DNA of 64,000 nucleotides from Roseovarius sp. (GTDB taxonomy: Bacteria; Pseudomonadota; Alphaproteobacteria; Rhodobacterales; Rhodobacteraceae): assembly GCA_029212365.1 (NCBI GenBank), contig JARGOC010000017.1, positions 24,327 to 88,326 on the forward strand, written 5' to 3'. Below are positions 16,120 to 26,398 of the stretch, one piece after another (position 1 is the stretch's first letter; each line of letters begins with the position of its first letter). The position numbers and the translations under genes are program-made. The notes beneath the pieces were generated by a model. That model saw only the letters and a list, made by a program, of their open reading frames with translations. It did not search any database and was not told the origin of the DNA.

Positions 16120-17268
16120 CTATCGCACCAGCAGATCCAGCGGTTGGCGAGACAGCCGTTCCACGCCGGTTTCAGTCACCAGCACAGAATGGCCATAGCA
16201 CATGGCAAATCCAGCGTCGCTGTCCATCAGGATCATGTGCAGGAAAAACACCTGTCCGGGCTGCATCACCAATGGGTTGCCGTGATAAAACATCGGGAAT
16301 TCAACCCAGATGGGATTGTAAATCGCCCCCATCCCATAGCCACAGGCCTGAGAACGGGCATGTTGCAGACCGGCCGCATCAAACACTTTTGCATGGGCAT
16401 CAAACACGTTGCCCATTGGATCCCCGGGGCGGATCGCGGCTTCGCAGGCCTCAAGCGCGTCTATGGTTGCGGCGTGCATATGGCGCTGGTGGTCGTTGGG
16501 CTGACCAATCACCACGGTCCGCATCATAGCGGCATGATAGCGCGCATAGGCGCCGGACCATTCCCAGGTGATCTGATCCTGCGGGTCCAGATGACGACGG
16601 CCCGAATAATAGCGGCACAACAGGGCATAAGGCCCAGAGCCGAGGATGAACTCATTGCCGGCATAATCACCGCCACCGCGAAACACGGCCCCCTGCATTT
16701 CGGCCAGAATATCGCCCTCAAATGCGCCGGGACCTGTGACAGAAAGCCCGGCATCCATCGCATCATCCGACAGGGCCGCCGCACGTCGGTGCATTTCAAT
16801 CTCAGCCGGGGACTTGATGCGGCGCAAGGTGCGGACCACTTCGGAGGCATCCACCAGATCAGGCAAAGCCGCGCGCAGCATTTGGCCATTAAAATCTGTC
16901 AGGCCGGCGGTCTTGGATTCAAATCCAAGGCGGCCGTTCCCGACGCCCAGTTTGTGCAACAGCTTTTTCAGGTCATCCGTGGGGTTCACCCCTTCGACCT
17001 CTCTCCAGATGTGAATCTGGTCGTCACTCAGTGTCGAGGTCAGCTGGGCCTGACGCCAATCAGGCAGGCGGGTCAAAAGATGCAAATCGCCCGTGGCCGT
17101 CAAAACAAGCGCCTGAAACATCGCAAAGCCGAAGGTATCATAACCGCAAAGCCAATAATGGCTTTCGGGGGCGAACATGATTAGCGCGTCAAGGCCTGCG
17201 TCATTGAGCGCTTGTGTGGCGAGGGCTTGGCGGGTGGCGTATTCGGTGGCGTCAAAGTGCAATGTCAT
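16120..17268 (-). CDS. M24-fold hydrolase lacking canonical metal ligands (creatinase/DoeA-like)
   Basis: A 382-residue pita-bread-fold protein usually annotated as Xaa-Pro peptidase. It has a creatinase N-terminal domain (about 1-140) and a catalytic domain (about 150-375). The five metal ligands of M24 peptidases (D, D, H, E, E) seem replaced: WEWSGAYARYHAAMMRT where D...D is expected, GYGMGAIYNP instead of HGIGxxxHE, and CYGHSVLVTE instead of FEDTVLVTE. Metal-free members such as creatinase and ectoine hydrolase DoeA cleave other C-N bonds, so a small-molecule amidino- or amidohydrolase role is more likely than peptidase activity. The substrate is unknown. Confidence 0.85.
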   Translation of the reverse strand: MTLHFDATEYATRQALATQALNDAGLDALIMFAPESHYWLCGYDTFGFAMFQALVLTATGDLHLLTRLPDWRQAQLTSTLSDDQIHIWREVEGVNPTDDLKKLLHKLGVGNGRLGFESKTAGLTDFNGQMLRAALPDLVDASEVVRTLRRIKSPAEIEMHRRAAALSDDAMDAGLSVTGPGAFEGDILAEMQGAVFRGGGDYAGNEFILGSGPYALLCRYYSGRRHLDPQDQITWEWSGAYARYHAAMMRTVVIGQPNDHQRHMHAATIDALEACEAAIRPGDPMGNVFDAHAKVFDAAGLQHARSQACGYGMGAIYNPIWVEFPMFYHGNPLVMQPGQVFFLHMILMDSDAGFAMCYGHSVLVTETGVERLSRQPLDLLVR

Positions 17269-17291
17269 ACGCAGGCTCCGGCAAAGAAAGT

Positions 17292-17324
17292 GCCTCCGGC
17301 GGAAATATTTAGGGAAAGATGAAG
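17292..17324. repeat. Dispersed intergenic repeat, copy 1 (TATTTAGGGAAAGATGAAG)
   Basis: GCCTCCGGCGG followed by AAATATTTAGGGAAAGATGAAG. The 19-base core TATTTAGGGAAAGATGAAG recurs exactly at 53924-53942. Similar blocks sit next to genes in many roseobacter genomes as far as I recall; here it lies in the leader of the M24 gene. Confidence 0.65.
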
Positions 17325-17385
17325 CCGGGGCGCCTAGTTAGAATGCCGATTGCCACGCAGATAAACCGTCTGTTTGCGACACAGG

Positions 17386-18339
17386 TTACGCCGAGCAGGA
17401 CGCCCCGCCCAACACACAGAACTTTGCGCAATGCGGATGGTTGAGGGAGACATCACATTCGGCCTCAGCCAGGGATGTGCCCAATTCAAATTCGGGCTCA
17501 TAGGGCAAAAGAGTGCAGGCCAGAACCGTTGGGGTGTCAGCGCCTTTGCGTTTGACGACCATGCGCGAGGATGCGCACATCACCGCATCGGGTGATGTAT
17601 TGAGGATATCCCAGCAGGCGGTGGTGATTTCGGGCACCTCAACCGTGTCGTCCATCTCAGGGAAAAGCACGGTCATGCCCGGATTTTCGGCATCTATGTC
17701 AAAGCCATGCTGTTTGTAAAATGCGTGGTATCCGGCGCGGCTTTCGGCGTCGGTTTCGCCCCAAACAGTGCGCCCTGCGACGGCCATCCGAATGCCTGCA
17801 TCGCGCAGCCAGCACATGCCTTGCACTGTGCGTGCAAAGGCGCCGTTGCCGCGCTCTTTGTCATGAAGGGTTTCAGAATAATGATCGACCGAAATGCGCA
17901 GCGTCAGTTTATCACGGTAGGTTTCGACCAGTTCAATCAGGCCCGCCTGTATCTTTTTGCGCATCATCGGGCGCATGGCGTTGGTCAGGATCAATACATC
18001 AAATCCCCGCTCCAGGGCCAGGCGGGTCATATCCACCATGGCGGGGTTCATGAACGGCTCACCACCGGTGAAAGCGATCTCATGAATGGGCCATTTTCGG
18101 TCTTCAATCTGATCCAGAAAATCGCGCACCTCATCGGCGGTGATATAGACCAGCCGGTCATTCTCGGGCGAACTTTCGATATAGCAATTGGCGCAGGTGA
18201 TGTTGCACAATGTGCCCGTATTAAACCATAGCGTTTCAGGGTGGCTCAGCGCCACATGCGCGCGTGCCTCACCTTTTGCAGTAACCTGAGGGCTTTGAAA
18301 CTTGCCCATATTGGCCCGGTCTTGCAGCACGTCTTTCAT
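17386..18339 (-). CDS. Radical SAM protein of unknown substrate
   Basis: A 317-residue protein with the radical SAM iron-sulfur motif CNITCANCY (CxxxCxxC) near residues 45-53 and the SAM-binding GGEPFMNP near 91-98. A C-terminal cysteine-rich end (HCAKFCVLGGASCSA, plus CTLLPY and AECDV upstream) suggests a second cluster as in SPASM or Twitch proteins. The ATG at 18339 is chosen because AAGAGGAT precedes it; two in-frame starts lie upstream. No peptide substrate gene is evident nearby. It is divergent from the zwf operon. Confidence 0.85.
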   Translation of the reverse strand: MKDVLQDRANMGKFQSPQVTAKGEARAHVALSHPETLWFNTGTLCNITCANCYIESSPENDRLVYITADEVRDFLDQIEDRKWPIHEIAFTGGEPFMNPAMVDMTRLALERGFDVLILTNAMRPMMRKKIQAGLIELVETYRDKLTLRISVDHYSETLHDKERGNGAFARTVQGMCWLRDAGIRMAVAGRTVWGETDAESRAGYHAFYKQHGFDIDAENPGMTVLFPEMDDTVEVPEITTACWDILNTSPDAVMCASSRMVVKRKGADTPTVLACTLLPYEPEFELGTSLAEAECDVSLNHPHCAKFCVLGGASCSA

Positions 18340-18495
18340 AACATGATCCTCTTGCATGTCAGACATTGGCCTAACGGCTTGGTGTTCATAAGAAAACCCG
18401 GTGAAGTCAAGCTGACGCCATTGTGAACGCAATTCAACGTGCTAATGTTATAGCCAAGCACTCTGGGACTTCCCCCTTGGGCAGGAGGCAACAAT

Positions 18496-19947
18496 ATGGC
18501 TTCACGTACAATTCCGGTTGATCCGTTTGATCTGATTGTTATCGGCGGCACGGGCGATCTGGCGCGGCGCAAGATATTGCCAGGCCTGTTTCGCAGGTTC
18601 GTTGCCGGGCAAATGGGCGACGGCAGCCAGGTGATTGGTGCGGCGCGCACCGAAATGGACAGCACCGCCTATCGTCAGATGGTCAGCGATGCCATTGCCG
18701 AATTTGGCGGCCCTGAGAAAAAGGACAAGGCAAACCTCAAGAAATTCTTGGCGACAGTCAGCTATATCACCTTGGATGCCCGCGGCACGGCAGGGTGGAA
18801 AGAGCTGGGTGAAACCGTGAATAGCGAGCATATCCGCGCGTTCTATTTCTCGGTTGGGCCAGGGCTATTTGGCGATCTCGCCAAGCGATTGCACAAATAT
18901 GGCATGTCTGATGACAAATGCCGGATCGTGGTGGAAAAGCCCTTTGGCCGTGATCTGGCAAGTGCGCGCGAGCTGAACGCAGTGCTGGCCAAGCATTTTG
19001 ACGAAAGCCAGATTTACCGGATTGACCACTATCTGGGCAAGGAAACTGTCCAAAACCTGATGGCGGTGCGCTTTGGCAATATGCTGTTTGAACCGCTGTG
19101 GAACAGTCAATACGTCGATCACATCCAGATCACCGTATCTGAGAGCGTGGGCGTCGGCGGGCGCGGCGGGTACTACGATAAATCCGGTGCGATGCGTGAT
19201 ATGATGCAAAACCACCTGATGCAGTTGTTTTGCCTGATTGCGATGGAACCCCCGGCAAAGTTTGACCCGGATTCAGTGCGCGACGAAAAACTGAAAGTCA
19301 TCCGTGCGCTGGATCCGCTGCCACCCGAAAACATCGTGCGGGGCCAGTATGAGGCGACCGAAACACGCCCCAGCTATCGCAACCAGGTGGAAAACAGTGA
19401 CAGCACCACCGAAAGTTTCGTGGCGCTGAAGGCCAATATCTCAAATTGGCGATGGGCGGGCACGCCGTTTTATCTGCGCACGGGCAAACGCCTGCGCGAA
19501 CGCGCCTCTGAGATTGCTGTGGTGTTCAAGGACGCACCCCATTCGATATTTGGGGAAGACGCCGGGCGACACCGCAACATCCTGACGATCAAGCTGCAAC
19601 CCAATGAGGGCATCGAGCTGGGCGTGACCATCAAGGAACCCGGACCCGGCGGTATGCGCCTGATTGACGTGCCTTTGGATATGACATTTGCCGAAGCGCT
19701 TGGCCCAGATCAGGCTGATTTTCCAGATGCTTACGAGCGGCTGATCATGGATGTGATCCGCGGCAATCAAACCCTGTTCATGCGGGGTGACGAAGTGGAG
19801 GCCGCCTGGGCCTGGACCGATCCGATCATCGCGGCGTTCAGCGAACAAGACCCGCCGTTGCCCTATGCCACTGGCAGCTCTGGCCCGGATGAGGCCCTGG
19901 CCCTGATCCACCGCGATGGCCGCGCCTGGCGGGAGATCAAAGCATGA
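18496..19947 (+). CDS. zwf: Glucose-6-phosphate 1-dehydrogenase
   Basis: Oxidises glucose 6-phosphate to 6-phosphogluconolactone with NAD(P)+, first step of the Entner-Doudoroff and pentose phosphate routes. The nucleotide fold GGTGDLARRK lies at residues 17-26 and the catalytic signature RIDHYLGKE at 175-183. The length of 483 residues is typical. The start follows an AGGAGG ribosome-binding site. Its stop overlaps the pgl start as ATGA, opening the zwf-pgl-pgi operon. Confidence 0.98.
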   Translation: MASRTIPVDPFDLIVIGGTGDLARRKILPGLFRRFVAGQMGDGSQVIGAARTEMDSTAYRQMVSDAIAEFGGPEKKDKANLKKFLATVSYITLDARGTAGWKELGETVNSEHIRAFYFSVGPGLFGDLAKRLHKYGMSDDKCRIVVEKPFGRDLASARELNAVLAKHFDESQIYRIDHYLGKETVQNLMAVRFGNMLFEPLWNSQYVDHIQITVSESVGVGGRGGYYDKSGAMRDMMQNHLMQLFCLIAMEPPAKFDPDSVRDEKLKVIRALDPLPPENIVRGQYEATETRPSYRNQVENSDSTTESFVALKANISNWRWAGTPFYLRTGKRLRERASEIAVVFKDAPHSIFGEDAGRHRNILTIKLQPNEGIELGVTIKEPGPGGMRLIDVPLDMTFAEALGPDQADFPDAYERLIMDVIRGNQTLFMRGDEVEAAWAWTDPIIAAFSEQDPPLPYATGSSGPDEALALIHRDGRAWREIKA

Positions 19948-20621
19948 CCACCCTGATCGAATATCCAGACGCTGAAATGATGATGATCGACGTGGCCAAC
20001 AAACTGGCGGGTGAACTGAGCGCCGCGCTCGACCACGAAGACCGTGTGCTGTTTGTGGTGCCCGGCGGCACTACACCGGGGCCGATCTTTGATGATCTGT
20101 GTGAGGCCGATCTGGATTGGTCGCGTGTGGATGTGTTGCTGAGCGATGAACGCTGGCTGCCCGAAGTGCATGTGCGCTCAAACACCCGGCTGATCCGCGA
20201 ACGCTTGCTGGTTGGGCGTGCCGCCAAAGCGCGCTATTTGCCGCTCTATGCCAAGGCAGATGCCCCCGAAAAAGTGCTGGCCGAGTTGGAGGTGAACATC
20301 ATCCCCAACCTGCCCATTGGCGTGTGCCTGCTGGGAATGGGGGGCGATATGCATACCGCATCACTGTTTCCCGGCGCCGATCGGCTGGACGAGGCGCTGG
20401 CCAAAAACGCGCCCATCCTGATGCCAATGCGCGCAGATGGTGCGCCTGAACCCCGCATCACGCTAACGGCCCATGTGCTGAATGATGCGCTGGCCAAACA
20501 TGTGGTGATCACAGGTCAGCAAAAACGCGCCGCATTTGAACGGGCCAAAGGGCTGTCACACCATGAGGCCCCAATTCGTGCAGTGCTGGACGGCGCATAT
20601 GTGCATTGGGCGCAGGAATAG
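19944..20621 (+). CDS. pgl: 6-phosphogluconolactonase
   Basis: Hydrolyses 6-phosphogluconolactone. A 225-residue SugarP-isomerase-fold protein with VPGGTTPGPIFDDL near residues 34-47, LSDERWLP near 65-72 and GMGGDMHTASLFPG near 131-144, all family hallmarks. It is coupled to zwf by a 4-bp overlap and is followed 9 bp later by pgi. Confidence 0.97.
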   Translation: MTTLIEYPDAEMMMIDVANKLAGELSAALDHEDRVLFVVPGGTTPGPIFDDLCEADLDWSRVDVLLSDERWLPEVHVRSNTRLIRERLLVGRAAKARYLPLYAKADAPEKVLAELEVNIIPNLPIGVCLLGMGGDMHTASLFPGADRLDEALAKNAPILMPMRADGAPEPRITLTAHVLNDALAKHVVITGQQKRAAFERAKGLSHHEAPIRAVLDGAYVHWAQE

Positions 20622-20630
20622 GAAGTCACC

Positions 20631-22235
20631 ATGTGGGACACATTAAAAGCACATGCCAAAGACCTGAACGAGACCGATATTCTAACGCTGTTTGACGTGC
20701 CGGGGCGTGCTCAGGAGTATTCGATTGCCCTTGATGGAATGCTCTTTGACTATTCCAAAACCCGCCTGAATGATGCCGCCCGAGATGCCTTGCTGGCTTT
20801 GGCCCAATCGCGCGGCGTGGCAGCAAAACGTGCCGCCATGTTCAACGGAGAACTGATCAATGAAACCGAGGGGCGCGCGGTGCTGCACACTGCATTGCGC
20901 AACCTGTCGGGCGCTGCGATCAAGGTGGATGGCCAGGATGTGATGCCAGATGTACTGGCCACACTGGCGCGGATGGAGCGCTTTGCCCAGGACGTGCGCG
21001 AGGGCCACTTCACCGGGCAGGGGGGCGCGATCACCGATGTGATCAACATTGGTATTGGCGGCTCGCACCTTGGCCCTGAGATGGGCACATTGGCGCTGGC
21101 CCCCTATCATGATGGGCCACGCTGTCACTTTGTGTCTAACGTTGATGGTGCGGATATTTTCGATGTTTTACAACGTGTTGACCCAGAAACAACGCTGGTG
21201 ATTGTCGCCTCCAAAAGCTTCACCACGATCGAAACCATGACCAATGCCCAAACCGCGCGTGATTGGCTGGCCAAATCAGTGGCAAACCCGGCCGCGCACT
21301 TCGTGGCCCTGTCCACGGCCGAAGACAAGACCAGTCAGTTTGGCATTCCGGCTGAGCGTGTGTTCGGATTTGAGGATTGGGTTGGCGGACGTTATTCGCT
21401 CTGGGGGCCAATTGGCCTGTGCATCATGATCGCCATTGGCCCTGCACATTTCCGAGAGCTCCTATCAGGGGCTGAGGCGATGGACCGGCATTTTCAAACC
21501 GCTGAACCGCAGCACAATATGCCCATGATGCTGGCCCTTGTCGGTCTGTGGCATCATCAGGTGTGCGGCCATGCCACCCGCGCCGTGCTGCCCTATGATC
21601 AGCGCCTGTCACGGCTTGCGGCCTATTTCCAACAGCTGGAAATGGAAAGCAACGGCAAGCGTGTGACCATGGATGGTACACCGCTGGATGGGCCCTCAGG
21701 GCCGGTTGTCTGGGGCGAGCCGGGCACCAATGGCCAGCACGCATTTTACCAGCTGATCCACCAGGGAACCCAAGTGGTGCCTTGTGAATTCATGGTGGCT
21801 GCGACGGGGCATGAGCCTGATCTCAAACATCACCATCGCCTGCTTATCGCCAATTGTCTGGCCCAATCCAAGGCCTTGATGCTTGGCCGCTCATTGGCTG
21901 AGGCCCGCGAATTGATGGCCCAAAAAGGGGTTGAAGGTGAGGAGCAGGACAAACAAGCCCGCCACCGCGTGTTCATGGGCAATCGCCCGTCAACCACGTT
22001 GATTTATGACCAGTTAACGCCTTATCGGCTGGGGCAGATTATCGCACTTTATGAACACCGGGTTTTTGTCGAAGGAGCCATTCTGGGGATCAATTCCTTT
22101 GATCAATGGGGGGTGGAGCTGGGCAAGGTTCTGGCGGTTGAGCTGGAACCTGTGATCGCAGGTGAGGCTTCTGCGGATGGCAAGGACGGCTCAACCTCCC
22201 AACTGGTCGACTTCGTACACAAGCACAACTTTTGA
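20631..22235 (+). CDS. pgi: Glucose-6-phosphate isomerase
   Basis: Interconverts glucose 6-phosphate and fructose 6-phosphate. The 534-residue product has the sugar-phosphate-binding block [12 protein letters not shown] near 194-205, [11 protein letters not shown] near 251-261, catalytic [18 protein letters not shown] near 363-380 and the signature DQWGVELGK near 495. It is the third gene of the zwf-pgl-pgi operon, feeding fructose 6-phosphate back into Entner-Doudoroff flux in bacteria with weak phosphofructokinase. Confidence 0.98.
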   Translation: MWDTLKAHAKDLNETDILTLFDVPGRAQEYSIALDGMLFDYSKTRLNDAARDALLALAQSRGVAAKRAAMFNGELINETEGRAVLHTALRNLSGAAIKVDGQDVMPDVLATLARMERFAQDVREGHFTGQGGAITDVINIGIGGSHLGPEMGTLALAPYHDGPRCHFVSNVDGADIFDVLQRVDPETTLVIVASKSFTTIETMTNAQTARDWLAKSVANPAAHFVALSTAEDKTSQFGIPAERVFGFEDWVGGRYSLWGPIGLCIMIAIGPAHFRELLSGAEAMDRHFQTAEPQHNMPMMLALVGLWHHQVCGHATRAVLPYDQRLSRLAAYFQQLEMESNGKRVTMDGTPLDGPSGPVVWGEPGTNGQHAFYQLIHQGTQVVPCEFMVAATGHEPDLKHHHRLLIANCLAQSKALMLGRSLAEARELMAQKGVEGEEQDKQARHRVFMGNRPSTTLIYDQLTPYRLGQIIALYEHRVFVEGAILGINSFDQWGVELGKVLAVELEPVIAGEASADGKDGSTSQLVDFVHKHNF

Positions 22236-22339
22236 GCCGCCCTCAGGCCCCCGCAGGGAATGAAGGCTGGCATATTTGCCTGACCAAGCAAGCGGATGCA
22301 ACATTGAGGGCCGCAATTTCACTACCTTAAGAGAACGTT

Positions 22340-22777
22340 CTAACCGTTTGATTGTAAGGGAATATCAAACCCAACTGCGGCCAGAGTAAACCCCTCAAAT
22401 TCAAAACCCGGTGACACGGTGCAACCCACCAGCGTCCACGCCCCGGTTGAGCGTGCTTTTTGCCAGTGACCGGGGGGCACGATCACCTGCGGGCGCTGGC
22501 CTGTGCTCAGGTCCGGGCCGAGCATGTGGTCTTGGGCGGGGCCCTCATCGGAGGCGGACAGGGACAAAACTAATGGCGCGCCGGCGTGGTAATGCCAGAT
22601 CTCTGTCGCATCGACCTTGTGCCAGTGATTATTCTCATGCCCTTGCAGCAAAAAATAGATTGCCGTGCCACTGGGGCGGCCATCGTTACTGGCGCGCCAC
22701 GTCTCTATGTAATGCCCGCCTTCGGGGTGCGGGGCGAGGCCAAGCGTCTGGATCAGCTGTTGTGCGGTCATTGTCAT
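22340..22777 (-). CDS. Cupin-fold protein, DUF985 family
   Basis: A 145-residue small cupin. Family features are LGLAPHPEGGHYIETWR near residues 11-27, GTAIYFLLQG, the metal-site-like HWHKVDATEIWHYHAG near 49-64, and VPPGHWQKAR. ATG 22777 (MTMTAQQLIQ) is preferred because homologues begin near there; upstream in-frame starts give a non-conserved extension. It is convergent with pgi. The biochemical role is unknown; some relatives bind sugars or metals. Confidence 0.85.
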   Translation of the reverse strand: MTMTAQQLIQTLGLAPHPEGGHYIETWRASNDGRPSGTAIYFLLQGHENNHWHKVDATEIWHYHAGAPLVLSLSASDEGPAQDHMLGPDLSTGQRPQVIVPPGHWQKARSTGAWTLVGCTVSPGFEFEGFTLAAVGFDIPLQSNG

Positions 22778-23019
22778 CGAGGCGTTGTGCCACAGATGCA
22801 GGTCACGGGCAAATAGGATCGCCAGAGCACTCGACATTGGGGTTTTTGAGCGATTAATCTCTGGCTGTCGGGTCCGTCGCCGACAGAATGCCTGAACTGG
22901 CACGTATAAGATTGGCGGAATATCGCCTGCCAAGCCCATGCCACGTGCAAATCCGCACCCCTGGGCCGTCTAGGGCGATATTATGACCGCAGGCGCATAA
23001 AGATGAAAAGGAGAGGCGT

Positions 23020-23295
23020 ATGAGCAAGATCAAATCAGGATTAGCAGGCATTTGCGTGTTGGCACTCGCGGCATGTGGCGGGATGAGCCCCGGCGCGCGC
23101 ACCGCAGCTGGCGCGGCCGGTGGGGCTGCGGCGGGCTATGCTGCAGCAGACCTGCTGGGGGCCGATAGCGACTGGAAAATCATCAGTGCTCTGGCGGGGG
23201 CCGCAGGGGGCACATTGGTGGCGCGCAACCCGCGCAACAATCGCTGTGCCTATTCCGACGGTAAGGGCGGTTACGTCAAACGCCGCTGTAATTAA
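23020..23295 (+). CDS. Small lipoprotein with glycine-zipper segment
   Basis: A 91-residue product with a lipoprotein signal (GLAGICVLALAACGG, lipobox LAAC) and two Gly/Ala-rich helices, GARTAAGAAGGAAAGYAAADLLG and ALAGAAGGTLVARN, typical of glycine-zipper envelope lipoproteins. The tail CAYSDGKGGYVKRRC has two cysteines that could pair. A strong ribosome-binding site (AAAAGGAGAGG) precedes the ATG and a terminator follows the stop. Confidence 0.85.
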   Translation: MSKIKSGLAGICVLALAACGGMSPGARTAAGAAGGAAAGYAAADLLGADSDWKIISALAGAAGGTLVARNPRNNRCAYSDGKGGYVKRRCN

Positions 23296-23314
23296 GGCCC
23301 ACGGCACCTTAGAA

Positions 23315-23345
23315 AAAGGGCGCGTGATGTGATCGCGCGCCCTTT
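23315..23345. terminator. Rho-independent terminator after the small lipoprotein gene
   Basis: AAAGGGCGCG (23315-23324) pairs with CGCGCCCTTT (23336-23345) around an 11-base loop, flanked by A-rich and T-rich sequence. It serves the lipoprotein gene and, read the other way, enolase. Confidence 0.75.
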
Positions 23346-23392
23346 GGCTTTCTACTGGGTTTCGATCATAGCTCAGCCTGAGCGGAGAGCGA

Positions 23393-24703
<1,311 letters not shown>

Positions 24704-24745
24704 TCATACCAAGTTTCGCGGCAACTGCAACGTCAGGGACAGTAT

Positions 24746-25615
24746 TCAGGCGTGTTTGACCAATTGGCGTTCCCGCAAGAAGGTATAAAGCCCGGTGCCA
24801 ATGATCAGCGCAGCCCCGATCAGGGTTAACATATCGGGTTGTTCGTCAAAGATGATCACTCCGACGATGATCGAGAAGATCAACCGCGAATAGCGAAACG
24901 GCGTGATGGCCGAGGCCTCTCCTATGCGCATTGCACGGACAATGCCATAATACCCGATCGCCCCAAAAATCACGCCGCCCAGCATCATCTTCCACTCAAC
25001 CGGGTTCAATGTTTCCAAGCTCTGATTCGTGATCAGCAACAGCAGCGGACCCGCGATGAGCATGACCGCAAACCCCTGAAATGAAACGACAGTGGAATCA
25101 ACATTTGGATCAATATGCCGGGTGATCAGATCACGTGCGGCCACTGCAATGACCGATCCAACAACCAGCAACGCCGCAGGGTCAAAGCCCTCTAAACCGG
25201 GGCGAATGATAAGCAAAACGCCGAGAAACCCGACGATGATCGCGCTCCAACGGCGCCAACCCACGTCTTCTCCCAAGAACAGCGCGGCGCCCATGGTGAT
25301 CGCCAGCGGTGTGGCCTGAAACACGGCTGCGACCACAGAAATATCAACCAATGACAGCGACGTGGCAAAGCACATGGCGGCCAGTGCCTCGGCACCACTG
25401 CGAAACAAAAACGGCGCACGCCAGGCTGCGGGGGTAAACAGGCGCTTGCGTTTTATCCATGCCGCGATTGCAAAGATGCTAGCGCTGCCAATGCCAAGGA
25501 AGATCAGGATTTGCCCGACAGGAATCGTGCCCGACAATTGCTTGATAAACGCATCCTCAAGCGTGAATGCGGCCATGGCCATGATGATGAGCATAATGCC
25601 GTTGAGATTGTTCAT
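24746..25615 (-). CDS. DMT-superfamily transporter, EamA family
   Basis: A 289-residue inner-membrane protein with about ten hydrophobic helices arranged as two EamA repeats, the second beginning near LLVVGSVIAVAARDLI. The substrate is unknown; relatives export amino acids or metabolites. The short basic C-terminus (LRERQLVKHA) is cytosolic in the family model. It lies 33 bp downstream of the fur-family gene on the same strand and may be co-transcribed with it. Confidence 0.9.
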   Translation of the reverse strand: MNNLNGIMLIIMAMAAFTLEDAFIKQLSGTIPVGQILIFLGIGSASIFAIAAWIKRKRLFTPAAWRAPFLFRSGAEALAAMCFATSLSLVDISVVAAVFQATPLAITMGAALFLGEDVGWRRWSAIIVGFLGVLLIIRPGLEGFDPAALLVVGSVIAVAARDLITRHIDPNVDSTVVSFQGFAVMLIAGPLLLLITNQSLETLNPVEWKMMLGGVIFGAIGYYGIVRAMRIGEASAITPFRYSRLIFSIIVGVIIFDEQPDMLTLIGAALIIGTGLYTFLRERQLVKHA

Positions 25616-25648
25616 GACGGGAGGGGTCCAGATAATGGTAACCCGTCA

Positions 25649-26062
25649 TTACTCACTCTTTTTGGGCACCGCGTAAAGCTCCAGTCGGTGGCCAATCAAC
25701 CGATACCCTAATTTCTCGGCAATCTTGTCTTGCAGGGCTTCTATCTCAGGGTCGACAAATTCAATGACTTCACCGGAATTCATATCAATCAAGTGATCAT
25801 GATGATCGCGTTCCGCATCTTCATAGCGCGCGCGCCCGTCGCCAAATTCCAGTTTGTCGAGGATCCCGGCCTCCTCAAACAGCTTTACTGTGCGATACAC
25901 GGTGGCGATTGATATGTTGGCGTCGCGCGATGAGGCGCGGGTATACAGAAGCTCCACATCCGGGTGGTCGTCTGATTCCTCCAACACGCGCGCAATGGTG
26001 CGCCGCTGGCCGGTCATTCGCAGGCCCTTGGCCTCGCACCTGTCAATGATCGTGTCTGGCAT
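25649..26062 (-). CDS. Fur-family transcriptional regulator
   Basis: A 137-residue metal-responsive repressor. The DNA-binding winged helix includes LRMTGQRRTIARVLEESDDHPDVELLYTR, and ISIATVYRTVKLFEEAGI is the recognition helix. The metal/dimer domain has DHHDHLIDMNSGEVIEFVDPEIEALQ. The HHDHLID pattern and intact regulatory site favour Fur or its alphaproteobacterial Mur variant over Irr or Zur, but iron versus manganese cannot be decided from sequence. The ATG at 26062 overlaps the stop of a short upstream frame as TGATG. Confidence 0.92.
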   Translation of the reverse strand: MPDTIIDRCEAKGLRMTGQRRTIARVLEESDDHPDVELLYTRASSRDANISIATVYRTVKLFEEAGILDKLEFGDGRARYEDAERDHHDHLIDMNSGEVIEFVDPEIEALQDKIAEKLGYRLIGHRLELYAVPKKSE

Positions 26063-26289
26063 CACCGCGCCTCATAGATTGCTTTGCAGGTCTCGATACT
26101 CATATCGGCCACAGGTTTCCACCCATTTTGATGCAAACGGTTGACTTTGCAGGTGCAGCACGCCATGTGAAGGCCAACCGATGTTTCCTGCCGCGTGAGC
26201 AGAGCAGCCGCCAAAAGAGCGGCCAATGATAAGAACGAGACATCGAGGATTGATCCCAAAATCACGCGTGGGGCCAAACGCCAGATCAA
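26062..26289 (-). CDS. Possible small protein coupled to the fur-family gene
   Basis: A 75-codon frame with a TTG start, ending TGA that overlaps the regulator ATG. It has a hydrophobic N-terminal helix (SLAALLAAALL) and a cysteine-bearing tail with CCTCK and IETCKAIYEAR. The overlap and the signal-like helix make it worth listing, but I do not recognise it, the start is weak, and the true start may be an internal GTG. It overlaps only the leader of the divergent helicase gene. Confidence 0.27.
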   Translation of the reverse strand: MIWRLAPRVILGSILDVSFLSLAALLAAALLTRQETSVGLHMACCTCKVNRLHQNGWKPVADMSIETCKAIYEAR

Positions 26290-26398
26290 CGGGGGGCATG
26301 TTGCTCCCGGTCAGGATGTTGGCGAAACCACGAAGGGGCTTGCCATACAGCGGGCCTGCATTGGCATGAGGCATTTGGCCTGCGTGCCGTATAAGGAT

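Noticed and set aside
16144..17184. 346-codon open frame on the plus strand
   Set aside because: It lies wholly antisense to the M24 hydrolase gene, whose protein is clearly conserved. The composition (many His, Gln, Gly) is that of a shadow frame.
16120..17268. DMSP lyase DddP, also an M24-fold protein of roseobacters
   Set aside because: DddP is longer and retains its own metal-site pattern and flanking sequence; the motifs here fit the creatinase/DoeA type instead.
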